DNA of 64,000 bases from an uncultured Vicinamibacterales bacterium. GTDB lineage: Bacteria; Acidobacteriota; Vicinamibacteria; Vicinamibacterales; UBA8438. The DNA is taken from the NCBI GenBank assembly GCA_958295905.1, contig OY282382.1:1884001-1948000 (forward strand), in the 5' to 3' direction. Shown here piece after piece: positions 20,396-30,834 of this stretch. Numbering within the stretch: position 1 is the first letter of the stretch; each line of letters begins with the position of its first letter. The position numbers were made by a program, and so were the translations under genes. The notes under the pieces are model-generated. The model made no database searches. It was not told where the DNA came from and saw only the letters and a list, made by a program, of their open reading frames with translations.

Positions 20396-20896
20396 CTACG
20401 CCGTACCGTGGTTCGCACGGTCGGTACCAGGATTGATCGTGTTGGGTGCGGTGAAGAAGCGCAACCCATCGTGAACCTGGACGGTGTCGTCATCCTTGAC
20501 CTTGCAGTCAGGGTGACCGGGAACGATCTGGAAGAGATCGCGGTCGGGCGGGATCGGAGTCGGCGGGAGCCGACGGAGCTGAGCCCCGGTGATTTTCGCC
20601 TCCGGCCACTCGTAGTTTGCCCGATCGATTCGGATGCTGAACGCCTTTTGCTCAGGCTTGTCCTCGGGGGCCGTGACGAAGTTCAGGCCATCGTGAACCT
20701 GGACGGTGTCGTCATCCTTGACCTTGTGGTCAGGGTGACCGGGAACGATCTGGAAGAGATCACGATCGGGCGGGATCGGAGTCGGCGGGAGCCGATGGAG
20801 CTGAGCCCCGGTGATCTTCGCCTCCGGCCACTCGTACTGCGTCCCGTCGATTCGGATGCCGAACACCTTGTCGGTAGCTGGATTTTCTGCTGCCAT
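20396..20896 (-). CDS. Multi-ubiquitin domain protein with two near-identical beta-grasp domains
   Basis: A 166-residue protein made of two ubiquitin-like beta-grasp domains (multiubiquitin type), the first gene of the conjugation operon. Each domain reads IRID, YEWPEAKITGAQL, RLPPTPIPPDRDLFQIVPGH, KVKDDDTVQVHDGL, F(V/F)TAP. The two domains differ at only a few positions, and the DNA at 20471-20614 and 20693-20836 is nearly identical, showing recent duplication or gene conversion. The C-terminus is NTINPGTDRANHGTA, not a diglycine, so processing after the Gly of INPG, or a different conjugation chemistry, would be needed. ATG at 20896 (MAAENPATDKVF) has GGAG upstream (complement of ctcc at 20904-20907). 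The JAB domain or SDH protease in the same operon could do the trimming. Confidence 0.88.
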   Translation of the reverse strand: MAAENPATDKVFGIRIDGTQYEWPEAKITGAQLHRLPPTPIPPDRDLFQIVPGHPDHKVKDDDTVQVHDGLNFVTAPEDKPEQKAFSIRIDRANYEWPEAKITGAQLRRLPPTPIPPDRDLFQIVPGHPDCKVKDDDTVQVHDGLRFFTAPNTINPGTDRANHGTA

Positions 20897-20916
20897 CGGG
20901 GGTCTCCTGTTTTCGT

Positions 20917-20938
20917 GCCACCAAGATACCACGGTGGC
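20917..20938. promoter_or_regulatory. Candidate operator between the ubiquitin-like operon and the RHH gene
   Basis: An inverted repeat GCCACC-N10-GGTGGC lies in the 86-bp gap between two divergent genes, just upstream of the multiubiquitin start and just ahead of the RHH promoter. Its size and place fit an operator for a ribbon-helix-helix protein. There is no direct evidence of binding. Confidence 0.4.
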
Positions 20939-20945
20939 GAGGTGG

Positions 20946-20975
20946 TTGACAACCGTGTTCGTCGGGCCGCAGAAT
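20946..20975 (+). promoter_or_regulatory. Candidate sigma70-type promoter for the RHH gene
   Basis: TTGACA at 20946-20951 is a perfect -35 box, followed after 18 bp by CAGAAT (20970-20975). Transcription would begin at about the ATG at 20983, giving a leaderless message or favouring the internal ATG at 21001. Confidence 0.4.
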
Positions 20976-20982
20976 CGGCAGC

Positions 20983-21213
20983 ATGAGACGAGTCAAAGCC
21001 ATGACGATTCGCCTGTCGGCCGACCAATCAGAGGAGTTGGACACGATCGCGGCCGTCGACGGTCAACCCGTCTCGCACGTGATCCGCTCGGCAATCGCTG
21101 AACACATCGAGGAACGCAAGCGGGATGCGGTGTTTCAGGACATGCTCCGCCAGCGCATCGAGCGGGCGCGGCGAATGCTGCCGAACGGCGAGAACGGCAA
21201 GCGCAAGCGGTAG
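20983..21213 (+). CDS. Ribbon-helix-helix (CopG-like) DNA-binding protein
   Basis: A 76-residue protein whose first half is a ribbon-helix-helix domain: the strand MTIRLSADQSEELDTIAA, then a helix with the PVSHVIRSAIAEHI pattern. The C-terminal half is a charged helix. RHH proteins bind DNA as dimers and act as antitoxins or autoregulators. No toxin gene follows. It is divergent from the ubiquitin-like operon and separated by 86 bp with a palindrome, so control of that operon is a reasonable guess. The start may be ATG 20983 or ATG 21001. Confidence 0.75.
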   Translation: MRRVKAMTIRLSADQSEELDTIAAVDGQPVSHVIRSAIAEHIEERKRDAVFQDMLRQRIERARRMLPNGENGKRKR

Positions 21214-21541
21214 AGGCACACGCTGCTCCGGCCGGAGCGCAGCGGACAGCCACAGCCTTCCACCCGCTCCGTTGGAGACCGCCGGCGACCCTCTCTTCAG
21301 ACTGAACATCGGCGGACCCAACGACGGCGGCACAAGTCCCGCTCAACGACCGTCTGATCTCCTGCCGCAACGAAGGTCGCGCTGACGCGCAAGGCCGCTA
21401 CTCATGACCCGTAGACGTCACGGCTGATCCAGGCACACTCCGGCCGGGTGAGGACCGGGTCGACCGACGGTTGCCCGTCCTCCGGGGCCCGGTAGTGGAG
21501 AGACGACGCGTGGGTGCCGCCCCCCGGAAAGGGGAAATCTG
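21214..21541. other. Intergenic stretch with a 14-bp palindrome
   Basis: No gene is recognised. A perfect palindrome GCTCCGG/CCGGAGC lies at 21225-21238, twelve bases after the RHH stop, and could form a hairpin terminator, though no T-run follows. The remainder shows nothing I can name. Confidence 0.4.
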
Positions 21542-22666
21542 ATGAAGGTCAGCATTCGCGACACGGACGCCTTGCTGGCCGTCTCGCCGGCGGCGCTGTC
21601 CGCGTACGCCCGCGTCGCAGGGTGGAGCCGGCAGGAACCGTACCGCGCGCACTCGGATGTCTACATCGGCGAGGCCCGGCCCGAGATCATCGTCCCGCGC
21701 ACGGAGCGCCTCGGCGACTACGCGAGCGTCGTGGCGACGCTGATCGAGACCTTCGCGAAAGTGGCTCGTCAAGACGAGTTGACCGTCTACCGCTCTCTGG
21801 TGACGGCGGACCGCGACGTCGTTCGCGTGCGAGTCGCGGAGAGCGACGACGGCAGCGTGACGTTGAACGACGGCGTGGACCTCACCGGCGGCGCCCGCGA
21901 TCTGCTGTTGTCGGCCGCGTGTTCGCTCCGCGAGCCGCGGCCCGTCTACCGCGCGGGCGCGAACCGGGAGGCGGCGGACCTGTTGAAACAGGTGCGCCTG
22001 GGGCAGACCGACCAGGGCAGCTTCGCCGTGACGTTGCTGACGCCGGTCGTGCCGCCGGCGATGCCCGCGTTGTTCCCGGACCCGGACGATCTGAACGCCC
22101 CGATCGAACGCCGGATGACGAGGCGCTTGGTCGAGGCCCTCACCGCGGCGCGCCAGGCGGCGGAACGCACGGCCGCCGGCGATGAAGGCGCCTTCGGGGA
22201 GGCCGTGGCCAGCGGCGTGAGCGCCAATCTGTGCGAGGCCCTGGTCCGGATCATCGAACCGTTTCCGACGCTGGACTGCGGCGTCTCGTGGGCGCGAACA
22301 CGGCCGATGGCAGTATCGGGGACCGTCGTTCGGTTCGGCCGGGCGGATGCGGCCCTCCTGCGCGAAGCAGCGCGCTCGTTCCGCGATCGCGCGCCGCGGC
22401 CGGACGTGCATCTCTACGGCTTCGTTCGGCTTCTGAAACGCGGGGAGGCGGACGACGACGGCACGATCGGTCTGGCGACCGACATCGACGGGCAACGGCA
22501 GTCGGTCGCGGCAGTTCTGGAGCGACCGGACTACGACCGGGCGGTTCAGGCCCACCGTGACCGGGCGCTGGTCGTGCTGGCGGGCGACCTGGAACGCATG
22601 GGCCGGCGGTGGAGGTTGCTGAATCCGCGCCTGGAGAACGTCATACGCGACGACGGACTGGACTGA
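21542..22666 (+). CDS. Conserved hypothetical protein of the hsd island
   Basis: A 374-residue soluble protein that I do not recognise. It begins MKVSIRDTDALLAVSPAALS, followed by WSRQEPYRAHSDVYI and EIIVPRTERLGDYASVVATL. It has no transmembrane segment, signal peptide or obvious catalytic motif; the middle is mixed alpha/beta and the end (RDRALVVLAGDLERMGRRWR) is helix-strand. GGAAAGGGG precedes the ATG closely, so expression is well supported. It sits between the ubiquitin-like/RHH block and the AAA-DUF4276 pair, immediately before a relic of an hsdR start. Proteins of this kind could be part of the R-M locus; this is inference from position. Confidence 0.65.
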   Translation: MKVSIRDTDALLAVSPAALSAYARVAGWSRQEPYRAHSDVYIGEARPEIIVPRTERLGDYASVVATLIETFAKVARQDELTVYRSLVTADRDVVRVRVAESDDGSVTLNDGVDLTGGARDLLLSAACSLREPRPVYRAGANREAADLLKQVRLGQTDQGSFAVTLLTPVVPPAMPALFPDPDDLNAPIERRMTRRLVEALTAARQAAERTAAGDEGAFGEAVASGVSANLCEALVRIIEPFPTLDCGVSWARTRPMAVSGTVVRFGRADAALLREAARSFRDRAPRPDVHLYGFVRLLKRGEADDDGTIGLATDIDGQRQSVAAVLERPDYDRAVQAHRDRALVVLAGDLERMGRRWRLLNPRLENVIRDDGLD

Positions 22667-22692
22667 ACCGCCGGAGACAGGCCACCACCCGG

Positions 22693-22770
22693 CGTCCTGG
22701 AGTCCGACGTCGAAGCCGCCGCGCTCGCCTGGCTCGCAAGTGTCGACTGGCACGTGGCCCGGGCGGCCTT
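22693..22770 (+). pseudogene. Relic of an hsdR 5' end
   Basis: Translation gives VLESDVEAAALAWLASVDWH, closely parallel to the start of the intact HsdR at 24.6 kb ([20 protein letters not shown]). The reading ends after about 25 residues. It marks a former hsdR start between the hypothetical gene and the AAA gene. The remaining bases to 22938 show no gene. Confidence 0.7.
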
Positions 22771-22938
22771 CGGAACGCGGCTGCAAAACCAACGTGCCTG
22801 CCGGCAGGCGCAGGCGGGCGTGGTCCCGAGGCCGAAGCGGTCGGGACGGCGGATGGGACAGGAGAGACCAGGGCGGGCGGGGATGCGCGCTCGGCGTAGT
22901 GGCGCAGGACGGCCCGCGGGGGGAATCGCAGGTGAGCC

Positions 22939-24069
22939 ATGGCGCGGATAGATCGGCTGACGGTCAGGGGCTTCAAGTCGATTCGCGCGCTCGAAGACTT
23001 CGAGTTGCGCGGCTTGAACGTTCTGATCGGGGCGAACGGCGCGGGGAAAAGCAACCTGTTGAGCCTGTTTCGAATGCTGGAGCAGCTTTCCCTGAAGCGG
23101 CTGCAACTCTTCGTCAGGGACTCGGGCGGTCCGGAGGGGCTGCTGTTCGGCGGACGCAGGCGCACGTCGACCGTCTCGGTTGACGTGGTCTTCGCCGGCG
23201 GCCACCGCCGCTACGGATTTTCGCTCGAACCGGTGGGCGGCGATGAGATGGCGTTTGCCGGAGAATCGGTGCGTCCGGGAATCACGGAAGTCGACAGAGA
23301 CGTTGATCGGGGTACGTTCGCCACCGTAAACGGCGGCACCGAATGGGCCGGAGGACACGTCGAATCCCGCTTGGCGGATTGCGACGGGGGTGCCTTCGCG
23401 TCCTACGTGCTGCCGGAGATGCAGCGCTGGCGCGTGTTCCACTTCCAGGACGTGAGTCGCAGCGCCAGAGTTCGACAGCCGGCGGCCGTGCGCGACAATC
23501 TCCGCCTCCGGGAGGATGCGGGCAACCTCGCGCCTTTTCTTCGGCACCTTCGAGAGCGCCATCCCGCGCACTATCGGCGGGTGGTCGACGCCGTCCGGAT
23601 CGCAGCCCCGTTCTTCGGGGACATCGTGTATCGGGACGCCCTGAACCCGGACGACCGGATGGAGCTGGAGTGGTTCCACGACTTCGACCGGGACACGGTA
23701 CTCGGGCCGCACCTGATCTCGGACGGGACGTTGCGTTTTCTCTGTCTCGCAACGCTGCTTCTGCAGCCGGTGGAACTCCAACCCTCGTTGATTCTCATCG
23801 ACGAGCCCGAGCTGGGCCAGCATCCGGCGGCGCTCACCGTGCTGGCCGAGATGCTCCAGACCGCCCGCGACGGACGGCAGGTGGTCGTAGCGACCCAGTC
23901 GTCAGACCTCGTGAGCGAGCTGGACCCCGACGATGTCGTGGTGGTGGACCGCAGGGACGACGCGTCCGTGTTCAGGAGATTGGATGGAGACGACCTGCGC
24001 AACTGGCTCGAGGACTATTCGCTGGGCGACCTCTGGAAGATGAACGTCATCGGCGGCAGGCCGTCATGA
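22939..24069 (+). CDS. AAA ATPase, OLD/RecF-like, partner of DUF4276
   Basis: A 376-residue ABC-type AAA ATPase. Walker A is residues 31-38 (GANGAGKS), the D-loop/Walker B region is LILIDEPELGQHP and the sensor region VVVATQSSDLVSELDPDDVV; the start ARIDRLTVRGFKSIRALEDF is typical of AAA_21/OLD-like proteins. Together with a DUF4276 (TOPRIM-like) partner such ATPases form two-gene modules related to OLD/PARIS-type defence. The partner overlaps by four bases but is truncated here, so the module is probably not functional. GTGAGCC precedes the ATG; a weak GGTGAG is the likely ribosome binding site. Confidence 0.83.
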   Translation: MARIDRLTVRGFKSIRALEDFELRGLNVLIGANGAGKSNLLSLFRMLEQLSLKRLQLFVRDSGGPEGLLFGGRRRTSTVSVDVVFAGGHRRYGFSLEPVGGDEMAFAGESVRPGITEVDRDVDRGTFATVNGGTEWAGGHVESRLADCDGGAFASYVLPEMQRWRVFHFQDVSRSARVRQPAAVRDNLRLREDAGNLAPFLRHLRERHPAHYRRVVDAVRIAAPFFGDIVYRDALNPDDRMELEWFHDFDRDTVLGPHLISDGTLRFLCLATLLLQPVELQPSLILIDEPELGQHPAALTVLAEMLQTARDGRQVVVATQSSDLVSELDPDDVVVVDRRDDASVFRRLDGDDLRNWLEDYSLGDLWKMNVIGGRPS

Positions 24070-24203
24070 CCGGGGTAGTCGTGGTCTGCGAGGGGCAAAC
24101 GGAGGAAGCGTTCGTGAACCAGACGCTCGCTCCGGTTTTTGCAACGAAGCACGTGCTGCTTCAGCCGAGCCTGGAATTGCCGGCGGGGAGTCGGGAACGG
24201 TGA
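24066..24203 (+). pseudogene. Truncated DUF4276 gene
   Basis: A 45-codon frame beginning MTGVVVVCEGQTEEAFVNQT, the distinctive N-terminus of DUF4276 (TOPRIM-like) proteins, which are normally around 200 residues. It breaks off after LQPSLELPAG and continues into a copy of the hsdR leader (SRER, stop). The start overlaps the AAA gene by four bases. The first acidic residue of the TOPRIM-like site (CEGQTEE) is present but the rest of the domain is lost. Confidence 0.8.
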
Positions 24204-24250
24204 CGTTGACCGAGCAGGGCGGGTGCCGACGTTACCGCGACCGAGCCGCT

Positions 24251-24280
24251 TTGCTGGACGTGTATGAGCACGGGTATAAA
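24251..24280 (+). promoter_or_regulatory. Candidate promoter of the Phd antitoxin gene
   Basis: TTGCTG (24251-24256) and TATAAA (24275-24280) are separated by 18 bp. AAGGA at 24289-24293 is a suitable ribosome binding site for the ATG at 24302. This promoter travels with the antitoxin module and may also read into hsdR. Confidence 0.45.
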
Positions 24281-24301
24281 CCAAGTTCAAGGACGTGGCG
24301 C

Positions 24302-24544
24302 ATGCGCATCGTCAACATGCACGAAGCCAAGACGCATCTCTCGCGACTCGTCGAGGCCGCCGCTGGCGGCGAGCCGTTCATCATCGCACGCGCGGGCAAG
24401 CCGCTCGTCAGGGTGACGGCCGTGGCCGCACCGGCGCCAGGGGGGCGCCGGGTCGGTTTCCTCACCGGTCAGATCTCCGTGCCGCAGGACTTCGACCGCA
24501 TCGGGTCCGCCGAAATCGCAGGCCAGTTCGAGGGTGGCGAGTGA
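24302..24544 (+). CDS. Phd/YefM-type antitoxin
   Basis: An 80-residue antitoxin: [20 protein letters not shown] followed by [19 protein letters not shown], the classic Phd/YefM DNA-binding fold. The C-terminal tail ([18 protein letters not shown]) is the segment that would wrap the toxin. The adjacent VapC-like toxin gene begins with a 4-bp overlap but is cut after 28 codons, leaving an orphan antitoxin that may still bind its own promoter. Confidence 0.85.
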   Translation: MRIVNMHEAKTHLSRLVEAAAGGEPFIIARAGKPLVRVTAVAAPAPGGRRVGFLTGQISVPQDFDRIGSAEIAGQFEGGE

Positions 24545-24623
24545 AGGTCCTTCTGGATACGCACGTCCTGCTCCGGGAGGCAGGCATGCCGGCGCGCACG
24601 CGTTGGCCGGGGAGTCGGGAACC

Positions 24624-24627
<4 letters not shown>
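24541..24627 (+). pseudogene. Truncated VapC/PIN toxin gene
   Basis: Starts GTG and reads [15 protein letters not shown], the N-terminal strand of PIN-domain toxins with the first catalytic Asp (LLDTHVLL). After that it runs into the 31-bp hsdR leader copy and stops at 24625-24627. Only about one eighth of a VapC remains, so no RNase activity is expected. Confidence 0.8.
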
Positions 24628-27758
<3,131 letters not shown>

Positions 27759-27996
27759 CCCGGAGCCGTTGGCCGACGAGTGCAACCTGTCGGACCGCGT
27801 GCGCAGCGATCAGGTTGGGTGCCCGACGAACACCGCAGTCAGGCGGGATGCATCGTCGCTTGAAGGCAGCGGGGACTCCGCTACGGGCCGGTAGGGGCGT
27901 CACAGCCGGCGGCGGGCGTGCGGCGACGTGCGCATCCCGGTGAACAACGCGAATCGGCGCCAACGGGTTGCCGCCGCGTTTCCCCGATGAATAGAG
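27759..27996. other. Intergenic stretch between hsdR and tRNA-Lys with a dispersed repeat
   Basis: No gene recognised. Bases 27852-27896 are a diverged copy, in the opposite orientation, of 5605-5649; the shared core is ggcagcggggactccg. The stretch marks the right end of the hsd island. Confidence 0.5.
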
Positions 27997-28072
27997 TGGT
28001 GAGCCGCCAGGGACTCGAACCCCGAACCCGCAGATTAAGAGTCTGCTGCTCTACCAGTTGAGCTAGCGGCCC
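27997..28072 (-). tRNA. tRNA-Lys (anticodon CTT), CCA encoded
   Basis: On the minus strand a complete cloverleaf can be drawn: acceptor GGGCCGC/GCGGCTC with one G-U, D-arm GCTC with AACTGGTA, anticodon stem-loop with CTCTTAA in the loop, T-arm with GGTTCGAGTCC and discriminator A. The anticodon CTT is the complement of 28037-28039. CCA is encoded at 27997-27999. The gene stands between the hsd island and remnants of a conjugative element, as is usual for an integration-prone tRNA. Confidence 0.95.
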
Positions 28073-28424
28073 ACTCATTGAAAATAAAGGACTTACGGCT
28101 ATGCTTCAAAGATCTGCCAGCCGACTCTGCCAGCCAAATCGGCTGAATCGCACCGGCCGCGCTGCCCGCCGAGACGCCCGCACAGCGTCCCGCCCGGCGG
28201 CACGAAATGCGCCCCCGTCGGTGCCCGCACAGCGACGACTCACCATTACTGCCTCCTGCATCACCGAGCCTCCAGAAGATCCTAGCACGCGCACCCGGCT
28301 GGCGGTCGGCTGGCAGGACTCGCCGCGGCTGGTCGTCCACGGCCGGGCGGAGCCGACGCTCGGAGCCGTCGCCACGGCCGACGGGCTACGCCGCACACCC
28401 CACCCGCGGCGGCACCCAAGTTCA
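28073..28424. other. Stretch without recognisable gene between tRNA-Lys and coupling-protein relic
   Basis: Open frames exist on both strands because of the high GC content, but none has a protein-like composition or a recognisable motif. It may hold decayed DNA of the former conjugative element. Confidence 0.4.
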
Positions 28425-28859
28425 GAGTACCAGACGTTCGCCACGGTCGGCGAGGACGACCCGGTCGGCGACGAGAAGGCTTTCGCCCTGACGCGGCAGT
28501 CGCGCCTGATCCCGATCGTCGCCACGCAGTCGATCTCGTCGCTCCGGGCGGTCCTGGGCCAGTCGGAGGCATGGCGGGCGCTCCTCCAGACGCTGCGTAC
28601 GCGCATCTTCCTGTCGCTGGCCGACGACTCGTCGGTCCAGATCGCCAGCGCCCTGTGTGGGCAGGTAACGAAGATGAAGGCGTCCTACAGCGTCTCGGAG
28701 CAGACCAGCCGCGCCACCGCGTCGCTGCTCTCCGGGTCGCCGGGCGGCGGCGCCGGCAGCCTCAGCGCCAGCAGGTCGTTCAGCGAACGCCGCGAGCCGC
28801 TGTTCCATCCGCGCGTCTGCCGCGGAGTGGTCGACGGCATCAAGGCCGTGATTCATTAG
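28425..28859 (+). pseudogene. Fragment of a conjugative coupling protein (VirD4/TraD-like)
   Basis: The frame encodes EYQTFATVGEDDPVGDEKAF, then ALTRQSRLIPIVATQSISSL and RTRIFLSLADDSSVQIASAL. This is the C-terminal part of the ATPase domain of type IV secretion coupling proteins (the DEYQ Walker B side and the Q-containing TQS sensor). The N-terminal half including Walker A is missing and the sequence stops at 28859. It is a remnant of an integrative conjugative element next to the tRNA. Confidence 0.65.
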
Positions 28860-29050
28860 ACCAGGACGACCGAAGGGGTGCGCCGCGTCGAGCAGATGGT
28901 CCGCGTCCGGGACTACGACGCAAGCGAGAACCGCCGGGTCGTCGAAACGGTCTGGCCGCCGCCGTCCAGAGGCGCGAGAAGCGGCCCGGCGACGCCGAAG
29001 CGGGGGACGGGATCCGCACCGAGGCGGAATCGTCGGGGGAAGCGAACGCG

Positions 29051-29415
29051 GTGAGCCGCCAGCTTGTGGACGCTCCTCGGACCGTGGCCGGAGCAGCGCC
29101 GTCATGCGGCCTCGTGCTTCGGACGCTGGCGGACCACCGCCGGTTCGAGCTGACCGCCTGCTGCGCGGCGTGCGAGCGCTACGTCGTGCTGGACCTTACG
29201 GCGCTGGCGGCGCGGTTCGGGTGGAATGCGCCGCTCGATGCGCTGCGGCGGCGCCTGGCATGCCGGCGCTGCGGCGCGCGGACGGGCTGCGTGTTGATTG
29301 GCTGCGCGGGGTCAGGAACGGGAAGGATCGCAACCGATGGGCGGTGCTGGAGGCGCTGGCCGGCTGGGATGTCGATCTCGAAGACGAGGAGGGCGGCATC
29401 GAGGGGGCGCTCTGA
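29051..29415 (+). pseudogene. Small zinc-ribbon-like protein, probable frameshift
   Basis: One frame gives FELTACCAACERYVVLDLTA followed by LRRRLACRRCGARTGCVLI, with two Cys pairs (CxxC in ACCAACER and CRRCGA) that suggest a zinc ribbon of the kind found beside mobilisation genes. Another frame supplies the apparent end (RNGKDRNRWAVLEALAGWDV and DLEDEEGGIEGAL), stopping at 29415 where it overlaps the ATG of the ArdC-like gene. A single indel near 29300 would join both parts. Confidence 0.45.
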
Positions 29416-30552
29416 TGGTCGGCGGGCGCGAGCGGGCCGACGCGTACCACCAGCAGTTCGCCGAGCGGATCATCAAGGCACTGAAGGATGGGACCGCGCC
29501 GTGGCAGAAATCTTGGAAGCCTGGCGAGCGGATCATGCCGCACAACTTTGGCAGCGGACGCGACTATCGGGGCGGCAACGCCGTCTACCTTGCCATGCAG
29601 GGGCTCGACCGCGGCTACGCCGACCCGCGCTGGGGCGGCTACCGCCAGATCCAGGAAGCGGGCGGGCATGTGCGCAAGGGCGAGAAGGGAACGCCCATCA
29701 ATGTACGTCGACTTCCGGCAGCCGCGCACGGCCCGCGACGAGCAGGGCCAGCCGATCCCGGACGAGGAGGGGCGGCCGAAGCTCGAATGGGTCCAGCGGG
29801 ACCGGCCCATCGTCAAGCTGCACTACGTCTTCAACATCGAGCAGACCGACGGCCTGAAGCTGCGGTCGCTGGCCACGGCAACACCGGAATGGGAGGGGCA
29901 TGAGCGCGCCGAGGCGCTGATCAAGAGCAGCGGCGTCCGGGTCGACCACGTCGCCGACGACCGCGCCTACTACAGCATGAAGGACGACCGGGTGGTGCTG
30001 CCCGATCGGAGCCAGTTCGACTCGCAGTCGGCCTACACGCATACGGCGCTGCACGAGCTGGGCCATGCGACCGGGCACCCGGACCGCCTGAACCGGCCGA
30101 CCCTGGTAAAGCACGGCGGCTTCGGCTCGGAGGCCTACGCGCGTGAGGAGCTGCGCGCCGAGATCGCCGTGATGATGATCGGCGAGCAGCTCGGCGTCGG
30201 ACACGAGCCGCGCCACGGCACCGCATACGTCAGTTCCTGGATCAAGGCCCTGGAGAACGACCCGAAGGAGATCCGCGCGGCGGCCGTCGACGCCCAGCAG
30301 ATCTCGGACTGGCTGATCACCCGCGAGCGCGAACGAAGCAAGGACGCGAAGCGGACGGAGCACGAGCCGTCGGGGAGCGAGGCCGACAGAACGCACGAAT
30401 CCGGCGACCCGGATCGGGCAGAAGCCGTCACTGCCGGCGTCCGGGATCCTGTTCAGGCCGACCACGGCCCGGCAGGACGAGGAATGAGGACATCGGCGCG
30501 CGTACCGGGCTCGGATGGGGAACGTGCACAGGACAGCGGGCCGAGCCGGTAG
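29415..30552 (+). pseudogene. ArdC-like antirestriction protein with one frameshift
   Basis: The first 96 or so codons encode the N-terminal ArdC single-strand DNA-binding domain (DAYHQQFAERIIKALKDGTA, PWQKSWKPGERIMP, YRQIQEAGGHVRKGEKGT). The reading frame then shifts near base 29700. The second frame continues MYVDFRQPRTARDEQG and carries the zincin metallopeptidase motif HELGHATGH. Deleting one A in atcaatgtacg restores a single protein of about 378 residues. ArdC proteins are carried by conjugative elements to protect incoming DNA from restriction, which fits a locus next to a type I R-M system. The indel may be real decay or a sequencing error. Confidence 0.75.
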
Positions 30553-30693
30553 GCCGGGCGGCGTGTCTACGCCGCGGTGCCGACCGCGACCCGGTCTATC
30601 ACCGTGTCATCATTCAGTCCTCCGCTCGTTTACCCTTCGTCACGGCTGCTAATCAGAGCAGGGCCCCGGCACCCTTGCCGGCTTCCGCCGCGC

Positions 30694-30721
30694 TTGTCGG
30701 CTCCCGTCCATGAGCTACAAT
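30694..30721 (+). promoter_or_regulatory. Candidate promoter of the SIR2-domain gene
   Basis: TTGTCG (30694-30699) and TACAAT (30716-30721) with a 16-bp spacer, about 110 bp upstream of the ATG at 30835. No other strong promoter-like sequence is seen in 30553-30834. Confidence 0.35.
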
Positions 30722-30834
30722 TCGACGACGGGAATCGAAGTGCACTTGACTGCAGTGGAGGGAGATCGGCCGCCGCAAGGACACTTGCCAGTCATCGCCA
30801 AGTTCCGAGACTGCCTCCACCGAGCCAGCACCCG

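Noticed and set aside
24200..24301. A longer Phd antitoxin starting at 24200
   Set aside because: The extra residues come from the hsdR leader copy; a promoter and ribosome binding site precede the ATG at 24302.
28106..28606. A 166-codon minus-strand frame next to tRNA-Lys
   Set aside because: It is antisense to the coupling-protein fragment and has no recognisable motif.
29050..29062. A 13-bp match to the 3' end of tRNA-Lys (ggtgagccgccag) as a possible att site
   Set aside because: It is short, lies at the start of a coding region and lacks an adjacent integrase; chance cannot be excluded.
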